Assembly: GCF_001708965.1 (NCBI RefSeq)
Contig: NZ_LVJW01000003.1
Location: forward strand, 2,025,834-2,089,833
Direction of reading: 5' to 3'
Length of the DNA: 64,000 bases
Origin: Candidatus Thiodiazotropha endoloripes
Lineage (GTDB): Bacteria > Pseudomonadota > Gammaproteobacteria > Chromatiales > Chromatiaceae
Shown here: positions 8,869 to 18,106 of the stretch, in pieces
How positions within the stretch are numbered: the stretch's first letter is position 1
Layout: each line of letters begins with the position of its first letter
The notes under the pieces: generated by a model
Told to the model about the DNA's origin: nothing
Databases searched by the model: none
What the model saw: only the letters and a program-made list of their open reading frames with translations
Made by a program: the position numbers and the translations under genes

Positions 8869-9747
8869 TCAGTTGTGTGAAGATGAGAGCTTTCGGTCTC
8901 GACTCTGTTTTGCCGGTGACTTTCGATTCAAGGATGTAAACTTGCTTTTCAGTTGATCGCGAAGCTGTTGCCACTTTCCGGAAATGCCCTCACTGCTCGG
9001 AGGATCTTCGCGTTTGACTGCTCTGCTGACGGGGCCATTCGCCTGCTTGACCCACATGTCGAATGATTCGAGTATCTCTTTATCCCAGGAGTGCGGCGGC
9101 TTCACCACCCGACTCTCACGGTAGACCTTTTCCAAAGAGAGTTTTTGTGGCATTCCGGCTTCATGCAGACTGCTCTTCAGCGTCTCCTCAGCGGCATCAA
9201 TACAGCTTTCAACCGCCTTTCTTTTAACACTGAATGTCCTGGCAATCGCCGCTTCACTGATGCCAATTTCGTGTTTGAAAAGGAAGTAGCGTTTCTGATC
9301 ATCGCCCAACTGTTTCATATGCTCGATCAGAGCCAGACTCCAGTTTTCATCCTGCTCGATGTCTTTCGGCAAGTAGTTGGTCTGCTCTTGGGTACGCTGG
9401 GCTGACATCAGTGAGCCTACAGATGTACCAAGATATTGAAAGAAAGAGAGTTTCAACTCTTTGGGAGTCTTGCTGCTGTCTCCCGCCACAACCAGATGCC
9501 GCCAGGTTGAATAGTAGGCTGCTTTACCAAATTCACTGGTGCCGTATTGGCGAACGATAAAGCGGTAGACACGCCCCCGATATCGCTCGTAAAAAGAGGA
9601 GAATCCCTCTTTGTCATGTTTTAAGATCTTTTTTAGTACCGCTTCTGTATCAAATCGTCTCGATTTCACTTTAGCAGAGGCTCCATGTCTACCCACCATA
9701 GGAAGGTAGGAGATAACGTTCCGCAAAATCCTTTTCCAAATAAGCAC
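8869..9747 (-). CDS. Divergent sigma-70/ECF-like protein with C-terminal extension
   Basis: A 292-residue protein. Residues ~30-95 resemble ECF sigma region 2 (ILKHDKEGFSSFYERYRGRVYRFI, then a Trp/His segment). Residues ~150-205 resemble region 4, a helix-turn-helix (LGDDQKRYFLFKHEIGISEAAIARTF, SVKRKAVESCIDAAEETL). About 85 residues follow with no recognised domain (PPHSWDKEILESFDMWVKQANG, ending Ser/Lys-rich). Real ECF sigma factors are usually near 190 residues, and region 2 here is poorly conserved, so true sigma activity is uncertain. The start is a GTG at 9747 with AAGGAA upstream; the next Met (M19) has no ribosome-binding site. No anti-sigma gene is adjacent. Confidence 0.55.
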   Translation of the reverse strand: MLIWKRILRNVISYLPMVGRHGASAKVKSRRFDTEAVLKKILKHDKEGFSSFYERYRGRVYRFIVRQYGTSEFGKAAYYSTWRHLVVAGDSSKTPKELKLSFFQYLGTSVGSLMSAQRTQEQTNYLPKDIEQDENWSLALIEHMKQLGDDQKRYFLFKHEIGISEAAIARTFSVKRKAVESCIDAAEETLKSSLHEAGMPQKLSLEKVYRESRVVKPPHSWDKEILESFDMWVKQANGPVSRAVKREDPPSSEGISGKWQQLRDQLKSKFTSLNRKSPAKQSRDRKLSSSHN

Positions 9748-9919
9748 TTAGTATTCCTTCATGAGCACTTAATAACGGCAAACACCATTGGTCAGTATAA
9801 AGCAATTATTACATTTTGTCTGGCAAGGGGCATTTGGAAAATAGATTTTTTTTATTACCTGCCTCACAATTTTAACAAACATATTAACAACCGAAAGCTT
9901 AAAGGTTAGGCTTTCAGGA

Positions 9920-10771
9920 ATGTCTGTATCGGTAATCATCCCCACCTATAATCGCGCCTCCACCCTCCCCCGGGCGTTGGATTCCGTATTCGCCCAAACC
10001 CAGCCTCCTCTGGAAGTGATCGTCATTGATGATGGCTCTGAGGATGAGACCAAAACAGTGGTTGAGCGGGACTATCCGGATGTGATCTATCTGTCGCAGA
10101 CCAATTCAGGCGTAAGCCATGCACGCAATACCGGCATCAGGCACGCCAAAGGTGAATGGCTGGCGCTGCTCGACTCTGATGATTCATGGCTTCCGGAAAA
10201 ACTGCAATTGCAGATGGCGAGTTTGAACGACTCACCTCAACTTCGTATCAGTCACACGGATGAAATCTGGATCAGAAACGGAGTCCGGGTTAATCCAATG
10301 GACAAACACACTAAACAGGGCGGGCACATCTTTAGAAACTGTCTCCCGTTATGCGTGATCTCCCCGTCGGCTGCGCTCATACACCATTCAGTTTTCCAGG
10401 AGTACGGTCTCTTTGACACCAATTTACCCGCCTGTGAGGATTATGACCTCTGGCTTCGAATCTGCGCACAAGAAGCGGTGGATTTCGTAGAAAAGCCACT
10501 GGTTGTCAAATATGGAGGACACCAGGATCAGCTTTCGCGCAAACACTGGGGAATGGACCGTTTTCGAGTCTACGCCTTACAGAAGCTGCTCGATAACCAG
10601 CAGTTGAATCATGCTGACCGGTGCGCTGCCATCGAAATACTCTGTAAGAAATGCTTGATCCTCAGCCAGGGCGCCGGGAAGCGTGGCCATCAGGAGCGCG
10701 CTGACCATTTCATGTCGATCCATGCCCGATATCAACAGGAGTTGCCAGCTTGCAACACAAGCGACAACTAA
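9920..10771 (+). CDS. Family 2 glycosyltransferase
   Basis: A 283-residue GT-A fold enzyme that would transfer a sugar from a nucleotide-sugar donor. The N-terminal signature is complete: VSVIIPTYNRASTLPRALDSV, then VIVIDDGSEDET, SGVSHARNTGIRHAKGEWLALLDSDDSWLPEKL (the DSDD is the metal/nucleotide-binding DxD) and CEDYDLWLRIC as the acceptor-side ED motif. There are no membrane helices. It is the first gene of a four-gene run in which every gene overlaps the next. The neighbours are not typical surface-polysaccharide genes, so the acceptor cannot be guessed. Start: ATG at 9920. Confidence 0.9.
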   Translation: MSVSVIIPTYNRASTLPRALDSVFAQTQPPLEVIVIDDGSEDETKTVVERDYPDVIYLSQTNSGVSHARNTGIRHAKGEWLALLDSDDSWLPEKLQLQMASLNDSPQLRISHTDEIWIRNGVRVNPMDKHTKQGGHIFRNCLPLCVISPSAALIHHSVFQEYGLFDTNLPACEDYDLWLRICAQEAVDFVEKPLVVKYGGHQDQLSRKHWGMDRFRVYALQKLLDNQQLNHADRCAAIEILCKKCLILSQGAGKRGHQERADHFMSIHARYQQELPACNTSDN

Positions 10772-11349
10772 ATCTGCTCACTGCCCTGCCTGCAGAAGCC
10801 AAACCACTGATCAAATGTTTTGCTTTGCAACGGCATCAGCCGGTTGGCGCCATCCCGCTCTACACGACACAAGGCATCCATCTGGCTGTTTCAGGTCCCG
10901 GTTTGAAATCGATAAAGCCAGCGATCAGCTATCTGCAAGCGATGACCCCCAAGGGAAGCCAACCGGTCTGGATCAATCTTGGGATTTGCGGTCACGGCTC
11001 CCTGGCCACCGGAGAACTGCTGCTTGCCGATCAGGTTACAACACCAGACGGTTTGCATTGGAAACTCGAGAGCCCGGCGGGTTCAATTACAAACCACGGA
11101 CAATTGAATTGTGTTGCCTCGCCTCAGGCTGTCTACCAACCACAAATGGCCTATGATATGGAGTCTTCAGGATTCCTCGCATCCCTGAGGCCAACAACGC
11201 CTCTGGATCGTGTGCATATTCTCAAGGTTGTCTCCGACAATCCCGAAAATGGAATTGAAACGATTAATGCCAAACGGGTAAACAAATTGATAACAGATCA
11301 AATCTCCCAGATCAGGGAGTTTATCGAAAGGGTCGCTGAAGATGGGTAA
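10750..11349 (+). CDS. Nucleoside phosphorylase / nucleosidase-like protein
   Basis: A 199-residue protein of the PNP/MTAN (purine nucleoside phosphorylase) superfamily. Recognisable parts are LLTALPAEAKPLIKCF at the N-terminus, LAVSGPGLKSIKPA (the G-x-G phosphate or ribose loop), INLGICGHGSLATGELLLADQV, AYDMESSGFL (the Met-Glu that binds ribose hydroxyls) and HILKVVSDNPENG (the catalytic Asp region). It is shorter than typical MTA/SAH nucleosidases (about 230), so the substrate is unsure. The start is a TTG at 10750 inside the end of the glycosyltransferase gene (22-bp overlap) behind AGGAG at about 10738-10742, which suggests translational coupling. Confidence 0.72.
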   Translation: MQHKRQLNLLTALPAEAKPLIKCFALQRHQPVGAIPLYTTQGIHLAVSGPGLKSIKPAISYLQAMTPKGSQPVWINLGICGHGSLATGELLLADQVTTPDGLHWKLESPAGSITNHGQLNCVASPQAVYQPQMAYDMESSGFLASLRPTTPLDRVHILKVVSDNPENGIETINAKRVNKLITDQISQIREFIERVAEDG

Positions 11350-12061
11350 TCAAGCCAGCCGCAAGCTGCTGATAAGCGGTGCCACGCACGGCATTGGCAA
11401 GGCCATCTCCCGCTTCCTGCTTGAGCAGGGTAATGAGGTAGTCGGTATTGGCCGGGACTTCAGCGCATGGACAGATCCACCCGACCGGCTTCACAAGGTA
11501 ACATTCGATCTGTCCGATCTTGAGCGCTTGCCTGGCTGTCTGAATGAGGTCATTCGTAGCCACCCGGACCTTGACGGCGTTGTTCTGAATGCAGGCTATG
11601 GCCAATTCGGTTCACTTGAGGAGTTCTCGTTTCAGCAGATCCGTCAGATGATCGATGTCAATCTGACACAGCACATCTATATTGCCAGAGCGATGGTACC
11701 CCAGCTGAAAAAGCTGGGCCGAGGTGACATCATCATCATCGGATCGGAATCGGCCCTGAGTGGTGGCAAACGCGGCAGCCTCTACAGCGCCTGCAAATTT
11801 GCCCTGCGGGGATTTGCCCAGTCCCTGCGGGCTGAATGCAGCACCAGCGGAGCCCGGGTCTGCCTGATCAATCCGGGTATGGTCGACAGTGATTTTTTCA
11901 ACGAATTGGATTTCAGGCCGGGTGATGCCCCGGAAAATTACCTGCGGGTCGAGGACATTGCAGAGGTGGTCCATTGGGTTCTGAGTGCCCATCCAGGCAC
12001 TGTGTTCGATGAGATCAATCTCAATCCGCTGAAGAGAGTCATCCAGTCCAACCCCTCATGA
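11342..12061 (+). CDS. Short-chain dehydrogenase/reductase (SDR)
   Basis: A 239-residue NAD(P)-dependent oxidoreductase of classical SDR type. The cofactor-binding glycine motif is SGATHGIGKAISRFL (about residues 12-27), followed by VLNAGYG (NAG motif, ~80), a catalytic Ser in SESALSGGKRGS and the Tyr/Lys pair in LYSACKFALRGF (~140-150). INPGMVDSDFF is the usual post-catalytic segment. The substrate is unknown. It overlaps the previous gene by 8 bp and the next by 4 bp (ATGA), so it belongs to the same operon as the glycosyltransferase, the nucleoside phosphorylase-like gene and trmO. Confidence 0.9.
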   Translation: MGNQASRKLLISGATHGIGKAISRFLLEQGNEVVGIGRDFSAWTDPPDRLHKVTFDLSDLERLPGCLNEVIRSHPDLDGVVLNAGYGQFGSLEEFSFQQIRQMIDVNLTQHIYIARAMVPQLKKLGRGDIIIIGSESALSGGKRGSLYSACKFALRGFAQSLRAECSTSGARVCLINPGMVDSDFFNELDFRPGDAPENYLRVEDIAEVVHWVLSAHPGTVFDEINLNPLKRVIQSNPS

Positions 12062-12780
12062 AATATGAATTCCAGCCCATCGGCATCATCCAATCCTGCT
12101 TCAAGGAGAAGTTCGGTATTCCACGTCAGTCGGGGTTGATCCCTGAGGCCGAGGCGATATTGACTATCCTCCCACCCTACAATCGGGCGGAAGCGTTTCG
12201 TGATATCGAGGGCTATTCACACTTGTGGCTCAGTTTTGTGTTTCACGCAGCGATCAGGGATCAGTGGAAACCAACTGTACGCCCACCCCGGCTTGGCGGA
12301 AACCAGCGTGTCGGGGTGTTTGCCACACGCAGCCCGTTTCGGCCCAATCCCATCGGGCTCTCTGTGGTGAAGCTGATCGATCTGGATATCTCGGCACAAC
12401 AGATCAAACTGAAGCTGGGTGGCGTGGACCTGTTGGATGGCACACCTGTACTGGACATTAAGCCCTATGTACCCTATTCCGACGCCATCCCGGATGCTGA
12501 GGCCGGTTTTGCACCGACACCTCCAGGCAGAGAGATTCAACTCAGTTTCAGCCGGCAAGCTGAGTCTGAGTTACAAAAGCACTCTGCTGAGCAGGTTATC
12601 CAGCTGAAACGGCTGATTTATCAGATATTGTCCAACAATCCCCGTCCATCCTATCTGGAGCAGGAAAAACGTAACCGATTCGGCATGCGGCTTTACGATT
12701 TCAACATCATTTGGGAGGTTGAAGACGACCGATATCTGATCACTGAATTGTCTCCGCTCAGCGATCAACCGTTTGCTTGA
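12058..12780 (+). CDS. trmO: tRNA (N6-threonylcarbamoyladenosine-37)-N6-methyltransferase TrmO
   Basis: TrmO (TsaA/YaeB) uses S-adenosylmethionine to methylate t6A37 in certain tRNA-Thr species. The 240 residues match the E. coli protein in length. The UPF0066/TrmO N-terminal beta-barrel domain is clear: FQPIGIIQSCFKEKFGIPRQ, GYSHLWLSFVFH, RPPRLGGNQRVGVFATRSPFRPNPIGLS, LDGTPVLDIKPYVPYSD. A C-terminal domain (~165-240) ends RFGMRLYDFNIIWEVEDD. The ATG overlaps the SDR stop by 4 bp. Confidence 0.93.
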   Translation: MKYEFQPIGIIQSCFKEKFGIPRQSGLIPEAEAILTILPPYNRAEAFRDIEGYSHLWLSFVFHAAIRDQWKPTVRPPRLGGNQRVGVFATRSPFRPNPIGLSVVKLIDLDISAQQIKLKLGGVDLLDGTPVLDIKPYVPYSDAIPDAEAGFAPTPPGREIQLSFSRQAESELQKHSAEQVIQLKRLIYQILSNNPRPSYLEQEKRNRFGMRLYDFNIIWEVEDDRYLITELSPLSDQPFA

Positions 12781-13044
12781 ATCAATCTGCGGTGAGAGAG
12801 ATCGCCACTCTGTGGCCACGGAGTTGTTAAAATCTCTAAAAAAGCGGCCTATCTAGGATATCCCCCCTTTCGGCGAACACGACAAAACGTTATGATTCTC
12901 AATTAGAGACAAACAGTTAGACTTAAAATCGAAGGTAGCACTTCGGATAACTTAAGTTTCCTGAGAGGATGGCCACACCGCCGCTTGTCGGTTTTGCGCC
13001 AAAAATTCATTCGTCATCAACCCTGGGCTAAAGACTCGACCCCT

Positions 13045-15504
13045 ATGAGTAGTGATATTTCCAGTAAAACAGCCGCCAGCACAAGCCTGATCGAATCTTT
13101 TCTCAATCAGGTACCCGGCAGGATCTCTGCCATCCTGGAAAACTGGCATCAACTGGTACAAAGCGACTGGAAAGGGGACCTGATTGATACCCTGATCGAA
13201 CGAATCTCCACCCTTGCGGAATCGGGCACCAAGTTTGGCGTTCCGCAAATCACCCAGAGCGGCAACTCGCTGATCGGCCATCTGAGTGACTACCATAATA
13301 CCGGCCTGAAGCCTCAACACGATGACGTGGTGGCCCTGGATGGGTTGATTCATGCGTTTAAAGACGCCTCGATACAAGCCTGCAATCAACAGGCCGAAGC
13401 TCTGGCAAGTAAACAGCATGAGGCTCCAGCGGAGGATGGCCAGCGACTCAACGGAGAGCATAAAGTCTATCTGCTGGGCATAGAAGAATCACTTGCTGCA
13501 GGTTTGATAAGAAACTTTCAAGCCAAGAACCTGGAAGCTGTACTGATTGATACACCTGCCGAGATCATCCGTCACTATGATCTCGATCCCAACGAGGCCG
13601 ATTTTCTGATCAGCCATATTGAGATGCTTGACGAGCTGTTTCCCGAATCGAAATCGGGCGGGTTATGGAACAAGAGCAATGGCCTGCCCGGTCTTCCCGT
13701 AGCCTTTATCGCCGATTCACCGGACCTGAAGACTAGGCTGGCTGCCATGCGGATCGATGCCTGCGGATACTGGTCCAAACCGGTTGACCCCTATCTGGTG
13801 GCAAAACGGATCGAAGAGCTCTCCACCGCCGGTACCCATAAGAACTATCGGATTTTGATCGTTGAAGACGATCCTGCCCAGGCAGATTTTGCCGATGCAA
13901 TACTCAGCAAAGCCAATTTTGATTGCCAAAGTGTCACCGACCCCCTGAAGGTGCTGGACGCACTGAACGATTTCAAACCGGATCTGATTCTGATGGATCT
14001 CTACATGCCCGAAGCCAGTGGATCAGAACTGACGGCGGTGATCAGGGAACAGAATGAATATGTCGACATACCGATTGTATTCCTCTCCGGTGAACAGGAT
14101 CTGGATAAACAGCTGGCGGCATTGAGCTTTGGCGGCGAAGACTTCCTCTCCAAACCGATTGCGCCGAAACATCTGATCAGCACGGTAACCAACAGGATAC
14201 GGCGCGCCAGCCAGCTCAGTCACCGTTTGCCAGGCCACTTCCGCAGTGAGAAAGAGATCGGTCTGCACAGCAGAAACTATCTTTTGGAGCGTCTGGATGC
14301 GCTCCTGCTGGCGGATTCAGCCCTCAACGAAGTGACCGGGGTATTTTTTCTGAAGATCGACAAACCGGAAGATCTGGTTGCCTCGGTCGGCATAGGTGGA
14401 CTGGATGTGGTACTTGCGGAAGTCGCCAAGCACCTGAAAAGCCAACTGACATCACAGGATATTCTGACCCGGTTTGGTAACAGCAGCCTGAGCCTGCTTG
14501 CCATGCGCAGCGATCAGGCAGCACTGACAGCACTTGGTGAAAATCTGTGCAAATACCTCAGTCAGCAGATCATCGAAGTTGAAAACTCCACCCTCGGTGT
14601 CACCCTCAGCATCGGTATCTACCCGGTGGAGCCGGGCAATCAGGATTCCCGCGCGATCATTGCACATGCACAGATCGCCAGCCGTCAGGCGACTGAAGCG
14701 GGCGGCAATCAGATACAAGTCTTTGTTCCTGAGAAAAAGAGCGCGAGTGAAGAGGACAAAGCCCACGATATGGAGGCATTGATCCTGAAAGCTCTGGATG
14801 AGGACTATTTCGAAGTCTTCTTCCAACCTGTGGTGGCCCTGCAGGGATCCTCCCTCGCCCACTACCAGACTCTGCTGAGGCTGCAGGAACCTGACGGAAA
14901 CCTGCATGCTGCAGCCGATTTCATACCCGCCGCGGAAGAAGCCGGTCTGATCAGTAAAGTGGACCAGTGGACAACCCGACGCGCCGTTGCCGTGATCAAT
15001 GAACACCGCAAACACGGTACGCCACTGCATCTGTTCGTCTCCCAATCAGCCGATCTGCTGGACAACATGGAGCGACTGACCTGGTTGAAAGACAAGCGGC
15101 GCAGTGGGCAATTGGCCCAAAACACGATGACCTTCGAATTCAATATTCATGAAGTAGCCAAATCGATGAAATCGGCAAAGATCTGCTTCGAAGTGTTGAA
15201 CAAAATGGGCATCTCCACCCTTCTGACCCGGGTCTCAGTAAACCCGGAAACCGAGCGGGTACTGCAACATTTGCCGATCAGTTATATCAAACTGGATAGA
15301 AGTCTCCTGCTCGATGCCGGGGATGAGGTGAAACAGCTGGTTGAAATGGTTCATGAGCGCAACATCAAAGTCATTGCTCCCCAGGTTGAGGATCCACGCA
15401 GTATCGCTCTGTTATGGAGCAGCGGCGCCGACTATGTACAGGGCAACTTTGTGCAGAGACCGGAGAGCAACCTCATCTACGATTTCAATGAATCAGTGCT
15501 CTGA
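13045..15504 (+). CDS. FimX-like response regulator with degenerate GGDEF and EAL domains
   Basis: About 819 residues. Domain order: an Hpt-like helical region (~1-110, with the usual phospho-His position apparently lost: ISTLAESGTKFGVP), a degenerate receiver (~130-265), an intact receiver (~270-390: LIVEDDPAQ, LILMDLYMP with the phospho-Asp, FLSKPI), a GGDEF domain whose active site reads RFGNSSLSLL, and an EAL domain whose EAL motif reads YQTLLRL. The missing catalytic residues mean neither cyclic-di-GMP synthesis nor hydrolysis is expected; the closest known logic is FimX, which binds cyclic-di-GMP and controls type IV pili. I prefer the ATG at 13045. A TTG at 12985 with GAGAGG upstream is in frame and would add 20 residues. 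Confidence 0.8.
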   Translation: MSSDISSKTAASTSLIESFLNQVPGRISAILENWHQLVQSDWKGDLIDTLIERISTLAESGTKFGVPQITQSGNSLIGHLSDYHNTGLKPQHDDVVALDGLIHAFKDASIQACNQQAEALASKQHEAPAEDGQRLNGEHKVYLLGIEESLAAGLIRNFQAKNLEAVLIDTPAEIIRHYDLDPNEADFLISHIEMLDELFPESKSGGLWNKSNGLPGLPVAFIADSPDLKTRLAAMRIDACGYWSKPVDPYLVAKRIEELSTAGTHKNYRILIVEDDPAQADFADAILSKANFDCQSVTDPLKVLDALNDFKPDLILMDLYMPEASGSELTAVIREQNEYVDIPIVFLSGEQDLDKQLAALSFGGEDFLSKPIAPKHLISTVTNRIRRASQLSHRLPGHFRSEKEIGLHSRNYLLERLDALLLADSALNEVTGVFFLKIDKPEDLVASVGIGGLDVVLAEVAKHLKSQLTSQDILTRFGNSSLSLLAMRSDQAALTALGENLCKYLSQQIIEVENSTLGVTLSIGIYPVEPGNQDSRAIIAHAQIASRQATEAGGNQIQVFVPEKKSASEEDKAHDMEALILKALDEDYFEVFFQPVVALQGSSLAHYQTLLRLQEPDGNLHAAADFIPAAEEAGLISKVDQWTTRRAVAVINEHRKHGTPLHLFVSQSADLLDNMERLTWLKDKRRSGQLAQNTMTFEFNIHEVAKSMKSAKICFEVLNKMGISTLLTRVSVNPETERVLQHLPISYIKLDRSLLLDAGDEVKQLVEMVHERNIKVIAPQVEDPRSIALLWSSGADYVQGNFVQRPESNLIYDFNESVL

Positions 15505-15739
15505 GGCTGGTCACACGGCTGACCTCTGATCCCCCACCAGGAGTCAATTGACAGCAACCCGACGGTCACGGGTCAAGCTCACTCATTTTTGACGACTGGC
15601 TGGAAGCTTGACTTGTATCGCATTCAAAAAGAGAGGATTTCAGCCATTGAATCCGGGATTTTGGCTCGTAAAATGCATGTTTTTTCACGAATTCAGGCCA
15701 TAAGCTTGACTGATTAATGTGCACCGGAGGTGAATTATC

Positions 15740-16216
15740 ATGCAAACAATCCCACTCAAACTCATGATCTCTACCCTTCTGGTACTCTTTTCACAGAATC
15801 TGCTGGCTGAAATCGAAAACCATCCCAGCCCGATAGACCCTCTATTAACAAGCTCGACCAGGGCACCCGAACAGCCCGCATCAAGCCAAACTGCCGAGAG
15901 CAGTGAGCCACGATTCTATCCACGCCCGATGGGACCAGCCTTTGAATCCGGTGATGAGAGGCTGAATTGCCGCCAGCTGGATCAGCAGCTTGCCAGCCTT
16001 GAAAGCGATACTTACAGCGCCAAACCAGGGTTCTATGAAGATCCGTATGCCGGAGCTTCGATATTTGTCGGTGCCGTTTGGGCGCCGGGTGCACTGGCCT
16101 ATCTGGGTTATTCAGGTGCTGCAGAATATTACGAACAGGATCGGGTCAGTGAAGCACAGAACCGGATTGAGGCGCTACGACGAATGAAGGCCAGACTTCG
16201 CTGTTATGAGTATTGA
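15740..16216 (+). CDS. Hypothetical exported protein
   Basis: A 158-residue protein I do not recognise. Residues 1-23 look like a Sec signal peptide (KLMISTLLVLFSQNLLAE). A Pro/Ser-rich stretch follows (~28-65), then a region with a short hydrophobic patch (ASIFVGAVWAPGALAYLGY, ~105-125) and a basic helical end (RIEALRRMKARLRCYEY). There is a good ribosome-binding site (CCGGAGG). Its last 11 bp overlap the start of the ABC exporter gene, so the two are probably translated together, and it may be an accessory of that exporter. This link is inferred from position only. Confidence 0.65.
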   Translation: MQTIPLKLMISTLLVLFSQNLLAEIENHPSPIDPLLTSSTRAPEQPASSQTAESSEPRFYPRPMGPAFESGDERLNCRQLDQQLASLESDTYSAKPGFYEDPYAGASIFVGAVWAPGALAYLGYSGAAEYYEQDRVSEAQNRIEALRRMKARLRCYEY

Positions 16217-18044
16217 TGCCGATCAGATAGCCTCACCGCCTGCCATAAGGGAAAAGAGTTACCGCTGGAGCGAGCTGACCCAGATGGTGTTTCAGCACCG
16301 TCGGGAGCTGGTTGCCGCCAACCTGATTGCGATCCTGGGAGCTGTCGCTGCCGTTCCGGTTCCATTGCTGATTCCACTCTTGGTTGATGAAGTTCTGCTC
16401 AATCAGCCCGGAACAGCTGTGGGCATCATGAACAGTCTGTTTCCGGAGCACTGGCATGGCCCGGTGCTCTATATTATGGCGGTCCTGGTCTTAACCCTGA
16501 TTCTGCGTATTTTTGCCCTCATCTTCGGCGTCTGGCAGACCTGGCAGTTTACCCGGATCGCCAAGGATGTGATTTTCCATATCCGCCGGGATCTGCTGCA
16601 TCGGCTGGAACGGATCTCCATGTCCTCCTATGAAACCATGGGCAGCGGTACGGTCGCTTCTCACCTGGTCACTGACCTGGAAGCGGTCGACACTTTTGTC
16701 AGTGTCACTACCAGTAAATTCCTGGTCGCGGCATTGAGCATCATCGGTACAGCCGTGGTGCTGTTATGGATTAACTGGCCACTGGCCCTGTTCATTCTGT
16801 TTCTCAATCCCCTGGTGATCTACTTCACCACGATATTCGGACGCAAAGTCAAACATCTCAAAAAAAGGGAGAACTCTGCTTTTCAGGCTTTTCAGGAATC
16901 CCTGGAAGAGACTCTGGATGCCATTCAGCAGATCAGAGCGAGTAATCGGGAGCGGCACTACATACACCGCATTATCGACAAGGCCGATAATATCCGTAAG
17001 CACTCAGCCGCATTCACCTGGAAAAGCGATGCGGCAAACCGACTCTCATTCATGGTATTCCTGTTCGGTTTCGACATCTTTCGCGGCGTCAGTATGTTCA
17101 TGGTGCTCTGGTCAGATCTCACCATTGGCGAAATGCTGGGTGTCTACGCCTACCTCTGGTTTATGATGGGGCCGGTCCAGGAGGTACTGAATATCCAGTA
17201 TGCCTATAACGGAGCCCAGGCCGCACTGGGCCGTATCAATGCGATGATGCAGGTCGACCTGGAACCGGCCTACCCACATAACCAAAACCCGTTCAGTGGT
17301 AAAAAAACGGTCAGCCTTCGGCTGCAGGATCTGAAATTTGCCTATGGAGACGGCCCTCTAGTCCTCAACGGGATTGAGCTGAACATCGCTGCCGGGGAAA
17401 AAGTAGCCTTCGTCGGTGCCAGTGGTGGCGGCAAGACCACCCTGGTACAGATCCTTCTGGGTCTCTACCCGGTCAAGTCCGGTCACGTCTATTTTGATGA
17501 TGTACCCGTTGAAGAGATCGGCATGGACATCGTGCGCGACCACGTGGCCACTGTCCTGCAACACCCGGCACTGCTCAATGACAGTGTCAGAATCAATCTC
17601 ACCCTGGGACGGGATATTGACGATGAAAAACTCTGGCAGGCGCTGGAGATTGCACAACTGAAAAATACCGTCATGGAGATGGATCAGGGGCTGGAAACCC
17701 TGATTGGTCGTTTCGGCGTCAGACTGTCCGGTGGTCAACGGCAACGTCTGGCCATCGCCCGAATGGTCCTCACCGATCCCAGCGTGGTGATACTCGATGA
17801 AGCCACATCCGCACTCGACACCACCACAGAAGGTAACCTTCACACGGCGCTGCAGGCATTTCTCGACGGGCGTACCACCATTATCATAGCGCACCGGTTA
17901 AGCGCCGTGAAACAGGCGGACCGGGTGCTGGTGTTTGAAGATGGCCTGGTGGTCGAAGAGGGACGGCATGATGAGCTGATTGAGAACAATGGCCTCTACA
18001 GTACCCTATACGGTCGCCAGGAACAGGGATCGAAGAGTTACTGA
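16206..18044 (+). CDS. ABC exporter, fused permease and ATP-binding domains
   Basis: A 612-residue half-transporter of the MsbA/LapB type that would act as a homodimer in the inner membrane. Residues ~30-330 form a six-helix transmembrane domain. The nucleotide-binding domain follows: Walker A GASGGGKTTL, Q-loop VLQHPALLND, signature LSGGQRQRLAIARM, Walker B SVVILDEATSALD and the H-loop IIIAHRLS. The substrate cannot be told from the sequence. There is no peptidase C39 domain. It overlaps the upstream exported protein gene by 11 bp. Confidence 0.9.
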   Translation: MSIDADQIASPPAIREKSYRWSELTQMVFQHRRELVAANLIAILGAVAAVPVPLLIPLLVDEVLLNQPGTAVGIMNSLFPEHWHGPVLYIMAVLVLTLILRIFALIFGVWQTWQFTRIAKDVIFHIRRDLLHRLERISMSSYETMGSGTVASHLVTDLEAVDTFVSVTTSKFLVAALSIIGTAVVLLWINWPLALFILFLNPLVIYFTTIFGRKVKHLKKRENSAFQAFQESLEETLDAIQQIRASNRERHYIHRIIDKADNIRKHSAAFTWKSDAANRLSFMVFLFGFDIFRGVSMFMVLWSDLTIGEMLGVYAYLWFMMGPVQEVLNIQYAYNGAQAALGRINAMMQVDLEPAYPHNQNPFSGKKTVSLRLQDLKFAYGDGPLVLNGIELNIAAGEKVAFVGASGGGKTTLVQILLGLYPVKSGHVYFDDVPVEEIGMDIVRDHVATVLQHPALLNDSVRINLTLGRDIDDEKLWQALEIAQLKNTVMEMDQGLETLIGRFGVRLSGGQRQRLAIARMVLTDPSVVILDEATSALDTTTEGNLHTALQAFLDGRTTIIIAHRLSAVKQADRVLVFEDGLVVEEGRHDELIENNGLYSTLYGRQEQGSKSY

Positions 18045-18106
18045 CCAGACCGGCTTCAGTGTTGTTATCATAAACAGAATCAGACCATCAGTTGAGGAGA
18101 TTCTTG

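Noticed and set aside
12985-13044. TTG start for the FimX-like protein
   Set aside because: Possible, because GAGAGG lies upstream, but the 20 added residues are basic and not conserved-looking; kept as an alternative.
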